A DNA stretch of 27,195 bases from Planctomycetota bacterium (GTDB lineage: Bacteria > Planctomycetota > Brocadiia > JAJRTI01): positions 1 to 27,195 of the forward strand of contig JAJRTI010000596.1 in NCBI GenBank assembly GCA_024278415.1, in the 5' to 3' direction. Made by a program: the position numbers and the translations under genes. Shown piece after piece: positions 15,176 through 22,136 of this stretch. Positions within the stretch are counted from its first letter, which is position 1. Every line of letters begins with the position of its first letter. The notes under the pieces were generated by a model. It was not told the origin of the DNA and made no database searches. It saw nothing but the letters and a program-made list of their open reading frames with translations.

Positions 15176-16537
15176 ATGCCCGAACTCTCCCGAGACCAAC
15201 TGCTCGAAGACCTCCAGGCCAAGCGCGCGGCCGGCGAGCGCGGGCAGCGCATCTTCACCAAGCGCACCGCGTTCTTCTCCGCGTGCGTGCTCGTGATGTT
15301 CGGCATGCTCGTCGCGCTTCTCGTGCGCCGACCCACGGCGCCGACGCGCGCCGCGCCGGCCGACCGCGTCGCGCATCTCAAGCGCGTGGCCGACCGCCTC
15401 AAGGTGCAGAGCCTGCCCGGGCCGGCCATGCGCTACTACGCGCGCTACCTCGACGCGGCCGACATCCCGCCCGCCGAACGGGCGAACGTGTGCTACATCA
15501 TTGCCGACCTTGCGGTGCAAGCCGGCCGCTACGAGGACGCGCTGGGGTGGCTCGCGAGCGCGGAGCAATGGGGCCCCGCGGACTCGCTCAAACCGGAGGT
15601 CGGCAAGCTCCAGCGCCTCTGCTTCGAGCGCCTCGGCCGGCCCCTGGACGCGGATTATCAACTGGCGTCCACCGCGGCGCTCGACCGCGTGGACGGCAAC
15701 CCGCGCGGCGCAGTTGTCGCCATGATCGGCAAAGAGAAGATCACCATGGGCGACATCGACGACGCAATCCAGGCGTTGCCGAAGTACGCGCGGGATCTGT
15801 ACTCCAAGCCTGGGCGCAAGCTCCAGTTCGTGCAGCAGTACGTCAACACGCGCATCCTCTACCGCAAGGCGCAGAACCTGGGCTTCGACAAGAAGCCCCA
15901 GGTGCGCAAGCGCGCGGAGGCCGCGCTCGCAGACCTTGTGGTGCAGGCTTTCCTCCAAGAGGAGGTGCGCAGCAAGGTCCAGGTGTCGGACTCGGAGCTG
16001 AAGCTCTACTACCAGGTGCACCAGACCAACTACGGCGAGCCCGCGCAGGTTCGGCTGGCGCACATCGTCGTGGGGTCGCAGAAGCTCGCCGCGGAACTCA
16101 TCGGCCAACTGAAGGCCGGCGCAGACTTCGCCACCCTGGCCAAGCAGCACTCGAAGGACTCGGCTACGAAGGACTCCGGCGGCGAGATTCCCGGCTGGAT
16201 CGCGCAGGGCCAAGGGACCCCGGCCATGCCCGGCGCCAAGGGCCTCGACGATGCCGTCCTCGCGCTCAAGCCGGGCGACGTGGCCGCCACGCCCGTGAAG
16301 AGCCAGCGCGGCTTCCACGTCGTGAAGCTGATCCAGAAGAAAGATGCGCGCATCAAGCCCCTCAGCGAAGTGCGCAAGCAAGTCGAAGCCGCATACCGAG
16401 CCCAGAAGGAACAGGAACGGCTCGGGCAAGTCCTCAAGGACGCACACAAGCAACTGAATGTGCAAATTTTCCTCGAAGCCCTCGCCACGGACGCGCCGGC
16501 CGATTCCGCCGCGCCGAAGAAGGTGCAAGTGAAGTAG
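15176..16537 (+). CDS. Membrane-anchored PpiC/SurA-type peptidyl-prolyl isomerase
   Basis: A 453-aa parvulin-type foldase. A signal anchor lies at about residues 31-50 after a basic N-terminal tail, so the rest is extracytoplasmic. Residues ~65-170 are TPR-like helices (GPAMRYYARYLDAADIPPAE, then AGRYEDALGWLASAEQWGP). Residues ~185-285 resemble the SurA N-terminal helical region. The rotamase domain is at ~288-387, with VRLAHIVVGSQ, FATLAKQHSKDSATKDSGGE and the closing RGFHVVKLIQKKDA. It lies inside the moxR-bat operon, an unusual neighbour that suggests a role in folding envelope or secreted Bat components. The start follows a repeat array; only a weak AGGT lies upstream. Confidence 0.88.
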   Translation: MPELSRDQLLEDLQAKRAAGERGQRIFTKRTAFFSACVLVMFGMLVALLVRRPTAPTRAAPADRVAHLKRVADRLKVQSLPGPAMRYYARYLDAADIPPAERANVCYIIADLAVQAGRYEDALGWLASAEQWGPADSLKPEVGKLQRLCFERLGRPLDADYQLASTAALDRVDGNPRGAVVAMIGKEKITMGDIDDAIQALPKYARDLYSKPGRKLQFVQQYVNTRILYRKAQNLGFDKKPQVRKRAEAALADLVVQAFLQEEVRSKVQVSDSELKLYYQVHQTNYGEPAQVRLAHIVVGSQKLAAELIGQLKAGADFATLAKQHSKDSATKDSGGEIPGWIAQGQGTPAMPGAKGLDDAVLALKPGDVAATPVKSQRGFHVVKLIQKKDARIKPLSEVRKQVEAAYRAQKEQERLGQVLKDAHKQLNVQIFLEALATDAPADSAAPKKVQVK

Positions 16538-16543
16538 GACGGA

Positions 16544-16621
16544 GGTAGCCGCATGCGCCAGCATGCGGGCGGCCGGTGAGCCACTCGTCAGTTGGCCCGC
16601 ATGCTGGCGCATGCGGCTACC
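16544..16621. repeat. 27-bp perfect palindrome element in the intergenic gap
   Basis: Arms at 16544-16570 and 16595-16621 are perfect inverted copies (the left arm begins GGTAGCCGCATGCGCCAG) with a 24-base loop. It starts six bases after the PpiC-type gene's stop. It lacks a T-run, so it is more like a REP-type element or mRNA-end hairpin than a terminator. Confidence 0.93.
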
Positions 16622-16638
16622 GCGGACGTCTCGTCCGC
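16622..16638. repeat. Short hairpin adjoining the palindrome
   Basis: GCGGACG and CGTCCGC, 7 bp each, with a TCT loop, lie immediately after the 27-bp palindrome. Confidence 0.7.
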
Positions 16639-16651
16639 TCGAGTCTCCCAG

Positions 16652-16717
16652 CTTGTAGTAGGCCCGTAAGGGCCTTTCCGCCTGTGGCTCCGGCGCCCTT
16701 ACGGTCGCCATTACAAG
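16652..16717. repeat. Second imperfect palindrome element
   Basis: CTTGTA (16652) with TACAAG (16717) and CCGTAAGGGC (16664-16673) with GCCCTTACGG (16695-16704) form an imperfect stem of about 22 bp with a 21-base loop. Its sequence is unrelated to the preceding palindrome. The start of the next gene lies 34 bases downstream. Confidence 0.8.
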
Positions 16718-16750
16718 CCCCAGCGCACGCCAATCCCACGTCCATACGCC

Positions 16751-17701
16751 ATGATGCACGCACCCATCGCCATACTCCTTGCCTGCCTGGCCGCAGCGGC
16801 TCCAGCGAAGAAGCCGCCCGTGGAAGTGCGCGTCGACTGCAACAAGGTTCTGGCTCGGGTGGGCGACACAATCCGCTACACAGTGACGGTCGAGCACGAC
16901 GCCAATGTCGCGGTGAAGTACCCCGACTACCCCAGCTCCATCGCCGGCTTCGCGGTCACCGGGTTCGGGCCGCTCGTGGAGCGCGAGGCCAACGGCCGGC
17001 AAGTGATCTCGCGTTGGTACGACCTGCGGCACTTCCTGGCCGGCGCGTACACCATTCCCGGCGTCGCAGTCGAGTACCAGATCCCCGGCAAGCCCAAGGC
17101 GCTCGTGCGCTCGGCCGACCTGTTCGTGGAGATCGAGAGCGTCATGGGCCCAGACGCGCTGGGCGACATCCGCGATATCCAGGAGCCCCTCGCGGCGCAG
17201 TCGCGCTACGCCAAGTACTACCTCTGGGCCGGCGTGGGAGCGCTCGTGCTCATTGCGGCAATCGTTGGCATCATCGTCTTCGAGGGCCGGCGCCGGCAGG
17301 CCGTGCTCGCGCCGCCGCCTGTGCCGGCACACGAACTCGCGTACGCAGAGCTGGAGCAGTTGCTCAAGCTCGACCTGATCGGCCAGGGCAAGGTCAAAGA
17401 GTTCTACTACCGCCTCTCCAACATCGTGCGCCACTACATCGAGAACCGCTTCGGCCTCATGGCCCCGGAGCGCACGACCGAGGAGTTTCTCATGGAGATG
17501 GCGGACACGGACTTGCTCGCGCCCGCACACAAGGGCCTCGTCTCGCAGTTCCTCGAACGTTGCGATCTCGTCAAGTACGCCAAGCACACTCCCACCGACG
17601 ACGAGATCAACGCGGCTTGTGACGCGGCCGTGCAACTCGTCGACGAGACGCGCTCGCGCGGCGAGACGGCGGCAGTATCAAGTGAGGCTGGCGAGGAGTG
17701 A
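16751..17701 (+). CDS. BatD/DUF4381-like single-TM protein, paralogue of the 11762 gene
   Basis: A 316-aa protein with a signal peptide (about 1-18), an extracytoplasmic beta domain resembling the BatD N-terminal fold (VEVRVDCNKVLARVGDTIRY; VISRWYDLRHFLAGAYTIPG), one membrane helix (about 157-176) and a cytoplasmic helical tail. The tail has GQGKVKEFYYRLSNIVRHYI and ends near PTDDEINAACDAAVQLVDE, matching the tail of the gene at 11762. DUF4381-type proteins commonly sit between DUF58 and batA genes, as here. Two adjacent Met codons make the start uncertain by one residue, and no Shine-Dalgarno is visible. Function in the Bat complex is inferred from context. Confidence 0.8.
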   Translation: MMHAPIAILLACLAAAAPAKKPPVEVRVDCNKVLARVGDTIRYTVTVEHDANVAVKYPDYPSSIAGFAVTGFGPLVEREANGRQVISRWYDLRHFLAGAYTIPGVAVEYQIPGKPKALVRSADLFVEIESVMGPDALGDIRDIQEPLAAQSRYAKYYLWAGVGALVLIAAIVGIIVFEGRRRQAVLAPPPVPAHELAYAELEQLLKLDLIGQGKVKEFYYRLSNIVRHYIENRFGLMAPERTTEEFLMEMADTDLLAPAHKGLVSQFLERCDLVKYAKHTPTDDEINAACDAAVQLVDETRSRGETAAVSSEAGEE

Positions 17702-17710
17702 CGCCCCCGT

Positions 17711-17745
17711 CAGCAACCATGAACCACCACCCATCAACCATTCTG
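17711..17745. repeat. Degenerate seven-base array upstream of batA
   Basis: Units CAGCAAC, CATGAAC, CACCACC, CATCAAC, CATTCTG (17711-17745) lie between the preceding stop and the batA GTG. There is only one orientation and no facing arm. The units carry no stop codon in the forward direction. Confidence 0.8.
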
Positions 17746-17753
17746 CCACGCCT

Positions 17754-18809
17754 GTGCCACTAGCCTTCACATCTCTCGGAACCATCTTCCGCTACCCGGC
17801 GCTGCTGCTATTGCTGCTGCTGTTGCCGCTCGTGGTGTGGCAGCGCCTGGCGCGCGGCCAGGGCGCGGCGGTGCGGTTTTCGAGCTTGCGCAACCTCAAG
17901 CGGCTGGCGCCCACGTGGACGCTCCAGGCGCGGCATGTGCTCGTGCTGCTGCGCGTGTCGGCGATCGGCCTCGCCATCATCGGCCTCGCCCGGCCCCAGT
18001 GGGGCAAGGAAGACGCCAAGATCACCACGCTCGGCATCGACATCATGCTCGCGGTCGACATCTCGCCCAGCATGGAAGCGCTTGACTTCAAGATCGACGG
18101 CAAGCCCGCCAACCGGCTTGCGGTGGCCAAGATGGCCGTCGAGCAGTTTGTGAAGCACCGCGAGAACGACCGCCTGGGGCTCGTTGTGTTCGCCAAGCGC
18201 GCCTACCTCCAATGCCCGTTGACGCTGGACTACGACATTCTGCTCGAGTTCCTGCGCCGGGTCGAGATCACGCGCGACCCGGACGAGAACGGCACCGCGA
18301 TTGGCGCGGCCATCGGCACGAGTGTGGCCCGGCTTGTGGACGTGACCAAGGGCAAGGACAACGAAGATCGGCCGCAGGGCAAGGTGATCATTCTGCTCAC
18401 CGATGGCCGCAACAACGTGTCCTATCCCATCAAACCCGAACAGGCGGTCGAGATCGCCAAGAGCTTCGGCGTGCGCATCTACACCATCGGCGCCGGCACC
18501 AAGGGCAACGCCCCCTTCCCGGTGAAGGACTGGTTTGGCAACATACGCTACCAACTGATGCCGGTGGACATTGATGACGATGGCCTGAGGAAGATCGCCG
18601 AGGCCTGCGGCGGCCAGTACTTCCGAGCCACAGACACGAAGTCGCTGCAAAGGGTGTACAAACAGATCGACAAGTTGGAGCGTACGAAGAAGGAAGTGAC
18701 GAAGTACGCGGAGTATGACGAACTCTTCGGCTACTTCTGCCTGCCGGCGCTCTTGCTCCTCCTGCTGGAAATCGGGCTCGCCAACACCGTCTTCCGAAAG
18801 ATACCGTGA
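17754..18809 (+). CDS. batA: BatA, vWA-domain membrane protein
   Basis: A 351-aa membrane protein of the Bat (Bacteroides aerotolerance) set. Two N-terminal helices (about 9-30 and 62-79) flank the family's basic loop, and the typical ARPQWG follows. The vWA domain has an intact metal site: D102-x-S104-x-S106, T181 and D217 (LLTDGRNN). A C-terminal helix (about 324-345) returns through the membrane. The GTG at 17754 gives a normal BatA N-terminus (PLAFTSLGTIFRYP); the frame is open farther upstream to 17619 but overlaps the previous gene and the repeat array. No Shine-Dalgarno is visible. It probably works with MoxR, DUF58 and BatB-E in envelope stress or metal-dependent protein maturation. 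Confidence 0.92.
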   Translation: MPLAFTSLGTIFRYPALLLLLLLLPLVVWQRLARGQGAAVRFSSLRNLKRLAPTWTLQARHVLVLLRVSAIGLAIIGLARPQWGKEDAKITTLGIDIMLAVDISPSMEALDFKIDGKPANRLAVAKMAVEQFVKHRENDRLGLVVFAKRAYLQCPLTLDYDILLEFLRRVEITRDPDENGTAIGAAIGTSVARLVDVTKGKDNEDRPQGKVIILLTDGRNNVSYPIKPEQAVEIAKSFGVRIYTIGAGTKGNAPFPVKDWFGNIRYQLMPVDIDDDGLRKIAEACGGQYFRATDTKSLQRVYKQIDKLERTKKEVTKYAEYDELFGYFCLPALLLLLLEIGLANTVFRKIP

Positions 18810-18897
18810 GGAATGGAGGAATGGTTGATGGCCTATGGTTAATGGTTGATGAGCGGAAGCCCCTCGGCCCATTGACCATTGACCATTAACCATCTGC
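18808..18897. repeat. Facing seven-base arrays between batA and batB
   Basis: The left side starts at the batA stop: GAGGAAT twice (one base apart), GGTTGAT, GGCCTAT, GGTTAAT, GGTTGAT. The right side is CATTGAC, CATTGAC, CATTAAC, CATCTGC (18870-18897). ATGGTTAATGGT (18835-18846) pairs perfectly with ACCATTAACCAT (18882-18893), and the helix can extend inward with wobble pairs to 18851/18877. Confidence 0.93.
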
Positions 18898-18903
18898 TCT
18901 CCC

Positions 18904-19590
18904 ATGCGCTACACCCTCGGCCATATTCTCGCTTTGCTCTCGCCGATCGTGCCCATGGCCATTGGCGTCGTGCTCGCGTTCCATATGCAGTGCGCGAAGC
19001 GCGCGTTCCTGTGGCTTTCGCCGCTGGTGGTGCTGGTGGCGCTGCTCTATATATGGGCACTGCGCCGCAAGGAGGCCATGCTCGAACGTTTTGCGAGCCC
19101 GGCCCTGCTGCGGCATATCCTGCTGGGCGTGAGTCCGACGCGGCAGGTGGTCAAGGCGGTGCTGCTCATGCTCGCAATCGTCTTCATGATCCTGGCGCTC
19201 ATCGAGCCCCAGTTTGGATACAAATGGCACGAGCTGAAGCGCACCGGGGTGGACATCATGATCGCGCTCGACACCTCGCGCAGCATGCTCGCGAGCGACG
19301 TGAAGCCCACGCGGCTCTCCACGGCCAAGCGCAAGATTGAGGACCTGCTCAACATCCTGGACGGCGACCGCATCGGCTTGGTCGCGTTTGCCGGGCAGGC
19401 GTTCGTGCAATGCCCGCTCACGCTCGACTACGGAGCGTTCCGCACGATCCTCGATAGCGTCGACACGGAGAGCATTCCTCTGCCCGGCACGGCCATTGGC
19501 CGGGCCATCGACAAATGCCTCTCCGCGTTCGACCAGAAAGAACGCAAGTACAAGGTCATCATCCTCATCACCGATGGCGAGGACCACTAA
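18904..19590 (+). CDS. batB: BatB, N-terminal part, ended by an in-frame TAA
   Basis: The first 228 residues of a BatB-type vWA membrane protein. Helices lie at about 8-26, 36-52 and 85-101, then IEPQFGYKW (the BatB/BatA 'PQ' motif) and a vWA domain with D123-x-S125-x-S127, T196 (LPGTAIGR) and D224 (ITDGEDH). At 19588-19590 a TAA directly follows ITDGEDH. The same frame then continues with EKALDVAAAARDAGVPVYTV, which is exactly what a BatB protein should contain next. The gene is therefore broken by one nonsense codon, read through, or misread in the assembly. The stop removes the last part of the vWA domain and the C-terminal helix. There is no Shine-Dalgarno at the ATG. Confidence 0.88.
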   Translation: MRYTLGHILALLSPIVPMAIGVVLAFHMQCAKRAFLWLSPLVVLVALLYIWALRRKEAMLERFASPALLRHILLGVSPTRQVVKAVLLMLAIVFMILALIEPQFGYKWHELKRTGVDIMIALDTSRSMLASDVKPTRLSTAKRKIEDLLNILDGDRIGLVAFAGQAFVQCPLTLDYGAFRTILDSVDTESIPLPGTAIGRAIDKCLSAFDQKERKYKVIILITDGEDH

Positions 19591-19605
19591 GAGAAAGCGC
19601 TCGAC

Positions 19606-19986
19606 GTGGCCGCAGCCGCCCGGGACGCCGGAGTGCCCGTGTACACGGTCGGAGTGGGCACCCGTGCAGGCTCGTACATCATGATCACCGACGAGAAAGG
19701 CAACCAAGTGCATCTGAAAGCCCGCGACGGCAGCCCGGTCAAGTCGCGGCTTGACGAAAAGACACTCCAAGAGATCGCGGTGCGCACCGGCGGCAAGTTC
19801 GCCCGGGCCGACGACCAGGACTGGCCGCTGGAGCGGATCTACCGCGAGAAAATCGAGGAGATGGAGAAGCGCGAGCTGTCGGCCAAGAAGCTCAAGCGCT
19901 ACGAGCACCGGTTCCAATACCCCTTGGCGCTCGCGATCCTGTTGCTCTTCATCGAGCCGTTCGTGAGCGAGCGTCGGAAGGTGTAA
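19606..19986 (+). CDS. batB: BatB, C-terminal part, same frame after the TAA
   Basis: This segment is the continuation of batB in the same reading frame; homology resumes immediately after the stop at 19591. It covers the last strands and helices of the vWA domain (VPVYTVGVGTRAGSYIMITD; LQEIAVRTGGKFARADD) and the C-terminal membrane helix (PLALAILLLFIEPF). The coordinates given begin at a GTG that could serve as a restart, with a weak GAGAAAG upstream. A separate functional product is unlikely because the vWA fold would be split. No frameshift or decay is visible, so the nonsense codon is recent, suppressed or an error. Confidence 0.75.
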   Translation: MAAAARDAGVPVYTVGVGTRAGSYIMITDEKGNQVHLKARDGSPVKSRLDEKTLQEIAVRTGGKFARADDQDWPLERIYREKIEEMEKRELSAKKLKRYEHRFQYPLALAILLLFIEPFVSERRKV

Positions 19987-22077
19987 ATGCAAGTGCAAGT
20001 CACCCGACGCCCATCAACCATCTGCCATCTGCCATCTGCCATGCCGCCCGCTAAACACATCTTGCCGCCCGCCTTCGCCCGCGCGGCTGTGGCGCTGTGC
20101 ATCGCCGCGGCCTGCGTCGCATGGCGCGATCCCTTCGCGCGGAAGGTGAATCAAGGCAATGCGCTCTACGCGGACGGCAAGTACGACGAGGCGCTGAGCC
20201 GCTATGCCGACGCGCAGTCCAATGCGCCCAAGTCGCCGCTCGTGCTGTTCAACATGGGCGCCGCACACTTCCGCGAAGGCAAGTTCGACGACGCGGCCAA
20301 GCTCTTCCAACAGGTGACGGCATCCAACGAGGCCGACCTGATCCTGCGCGCAAAGGCCAACTACAACATCGGCAACTGCCTGGTGCGCAAGGGCAACTAC
20401 AAGGAGGCCCTGTTCCGATACCAGACCGCCCTCGACCTCACCCAGGACAAAGAGGGGCAGCCCATTCCCGGTTCCGCCCGCGTCCGAGCCGACGCCAAGT
20501 TCAACGCCGAGTGGGTGCAGCGCAAGATCCTGGAGGTGATGAACAAGGACCTTCGCAACCGGATGCCGGACTACCTCGCAATCTCCCCGGCCCGCCCGAC
20601 CGCGGTGGTGGGCCAGGAGCTGCCCATCAAGGCCGCCGGGTACGCGTTCGGCAAGAACCGCAAGCGCGACGGTGTGAAGGACGACGGCAGCCCCAAGGCC
20701 GACGACATCGGGCCCATCCCCATCGAGCCGGCTTGGGCCACGGACGTGCCCGAAGCCGTGGGCAAGATCGACGCACAGTCCGGCATCTTCAAGGCCGGCG
20801 GCCAAGTCGGAGCGGGCAAGGTGGTCGTGGAGGACCGCACGCAGGGCCGTTGGCCGTTGCGCGCAAGCGCGGAGCTTCGCGTCGTCATGCCCGACCGGCT
20901 CGTCGTCGGGCCGGCCACGGTCACCGTCTCGGCCGGCAGCTCGGCGGTTTTAGCCGCCAGCGCGTACTGGAACGGCCCGGACGGCATCCCCGACGACAAG
21001 GCCAAGGCCATCGCACAGAAGCAGCCCAAGGCCGGCAAAGCCCCCGCGTTCAAAGGCGACGACGTGGGGCCGCTGCCGATCGCGGTCGAGTGGTTCATCA
21101 AGTCCGGCAAGGACTTGGGCGTCATGGACGCGCAGACGGGCAAGTTCATTGCGGGCCCGAAGGCCGGCAAGGTCGTCGTCGCCGCGCGGCCGGTCCATGC
21201 GTCGTGCCGCGGCATGGAGGCCACGGCCGAGGTATTCATCGTCAAGCCTGATTACCTGCGCATCTGGCCGGCCCAGGCCGCGGTCGGCCTGGGCGACGAG
21301 CGCGTGTTCTCCGCGCGCGCATACGCGAAGGGGCCCAACGGCAAGATCGACGGCGTCGACCCCATGGGCAAGCCGCGGGGCGACGACTATGGCCCGCTCG
21401 ATGTCGAAGTCGCATGGAGCGTCGATGCGCCGGCCGACGTGGGCACAATCGACGCGGGCTCGGGCCTCTTCACCGCCGGCAAGACCAAGGGCAAGGCCAC
21501 GGTCAGGGCGCGATGCAAAGCGCCCGGAGTGAAACTCGACGACGCCACTGCCACGGTCGTGGTCACGTCGCTCGACTACATCCGCGTGTTCCCGCCCAAG
21601 GCCAAGATGGGCCTGAAGGACAACAAGCAGTTCGTCGCGCACGGCTACAGCATGGGCGCGAACGACAAGATCGACGGGGTGGACGAGAAGGGCAAGCCCA
21701 AGGGCGACGACATCGGCCCCCTGCCCGCGGTAGTGAAATGGAGCACGGATCTGAAGCCGAACGTCGCGGTCATCAATACGCAGACCGGCCTGTTGCGTTC
21801 GCTGGACACGCCCGGCCAGGGCAGCGTCTTTGCCGCCACGCAAGGTTCTGGTACGATACGAGAAGCTTCTGCCAAGGTGCAGATACAAGACAAGAAGAAG
21901 AAGCAGAAACAGAAACAGAAGAAGAAAAAGCAGAAGCAGAAACAGAAGCAACAAAAGCAGCGGCTGTCGAAGAAGGACGCCATGCGGTTGCTCAAGATGC
22001 TCGAAGAAGAACAGCGCAAACGCAAACGCAAACGCCGCGCCGCGTTCCAAGGGGATTACGTGGACAAAGCGTGGTAG
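19987..22077 (+). CDS. batC: BatC-like TPR protein with four inserted Ig-like repeats
   Basis: A protein of 696 aa (678 if it starts at 20041). From the 20041 start, a signal sequence (about 1-29) is followed by TPR repeats (NQGNALYADGKYDEALSRY; LFNMGAAHFREGKFDDAAKL; ANYNIGNCLVRKGNYKEALF). Then come four repeats of roughly 100 residues with the pattern (Y/R)LxxxPxxxxVxxG... DDxGPxP...W...VGxIDxxxGxFxAG, resembling Ig-like domains of quinohemoprotein amine dehydrogenase alpha subunits. A Lys/Gln-rich tract and a BatC tail (LSKKDAMRLLKMLEEEQRKR, ending DYVDKAW) close it. The 19987 ATG abuts the batB stop and has GGAAGG five bases upstream, but would translate a repeat array; 20041 follows that array. 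Position between batB and batD supports BatC. Confidence 0.85.
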   Translation: MQVQVTRRPSTICHLPSAMPPAKHILPPAFARAAVALCIAAACVAWRDPFARKVNQGNALYADGKYDEALSRYADAQSNAPKSPLVLFNMGAAHFREGKFDDAAKLFQQVTASNEADLILRAKANYNIGNCLVRKGNYKEALFRYQTALDLTQDKEGQPIPGSARVRADAKFNAEWVQRKILEVMNKDLRNRMPDYLAISPARPTAVVGQELPIKAAGYAFGKNRKRDGVKDDGSPKADDIGPIPIEPAWATDVPEAVGKIDAQSGIFKAGGQVGAGKVVVEDRTQGRWPLRASAELRVVMPDRLVVGPATVTVSAGSSAVLAASAYWNGPDGIPDDKAKAIAQKQPKAGKAPAFKGDDVGPLPIAVEWFIKSGKDLGVMDAQTGKFIAGPKAGKVVVAARPVHASCRGMEATAEVFIVKPDYLRIWPAQAAVGLGDERVFSARAYAKGPNGKIDGVDPMGKPRGDDYGPLDVEVAWSVDAPADVGTIDAGSGLFTAGKTKGKATVRARCKAPGVKLDDATATVVVTSLDYIRVFPPKAKMGLKDNKQFVAHGYSMGANDKIDGVDEKGKPKGDDIGPLPAVVKWSTDLKPNVAVINTQTGLLRSLDTPGQGSVFAATQGSGTIREASAKVQIQDKKKKQKQKQKKKKQKQKQKQQKQRLSKKDAMRLLKMLEEEQRKRKRKRRAAFQGDYVDKAW
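20012..20039. repeat. Seven-base array at the batC start
   Basis: CATCAAC then three CATCTGC (20012-20039), followed by CATG, whose ATG is the likely batC start at 20041. These units contain no forward stop codon, so the upstream ATG at 19987 stays in frame through them. Confidence 0.85.
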
Positions 22078-22080
22078 TGC

Positions 22081-22128
22081 GGAATGGTTGATGGCGGAAC
22101 GGACCATTGGTCACTGATTACTGATTAC
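22081..22128. repeat. Seven-base arrays between batC and batD
   Basis: GGAATGG and TTGATGG (22081-22094) are followed by a small palindrome GACCATTGGTC (22102-22112) and two CTGATTA units (22114-22127). The batD ATG follows nine bases later after GCGTCCCC. Confidence 0.8.
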
Positions 22129-22136
22129 GCGTCCCC

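Noticed and set aside
19588..19605. Frameshift as the cause of the batB split
   Set aside because: Both parts are in the same frame and homology resumes in the codon directly after the TAA, so it is a nonsense codon, not a frameshift.
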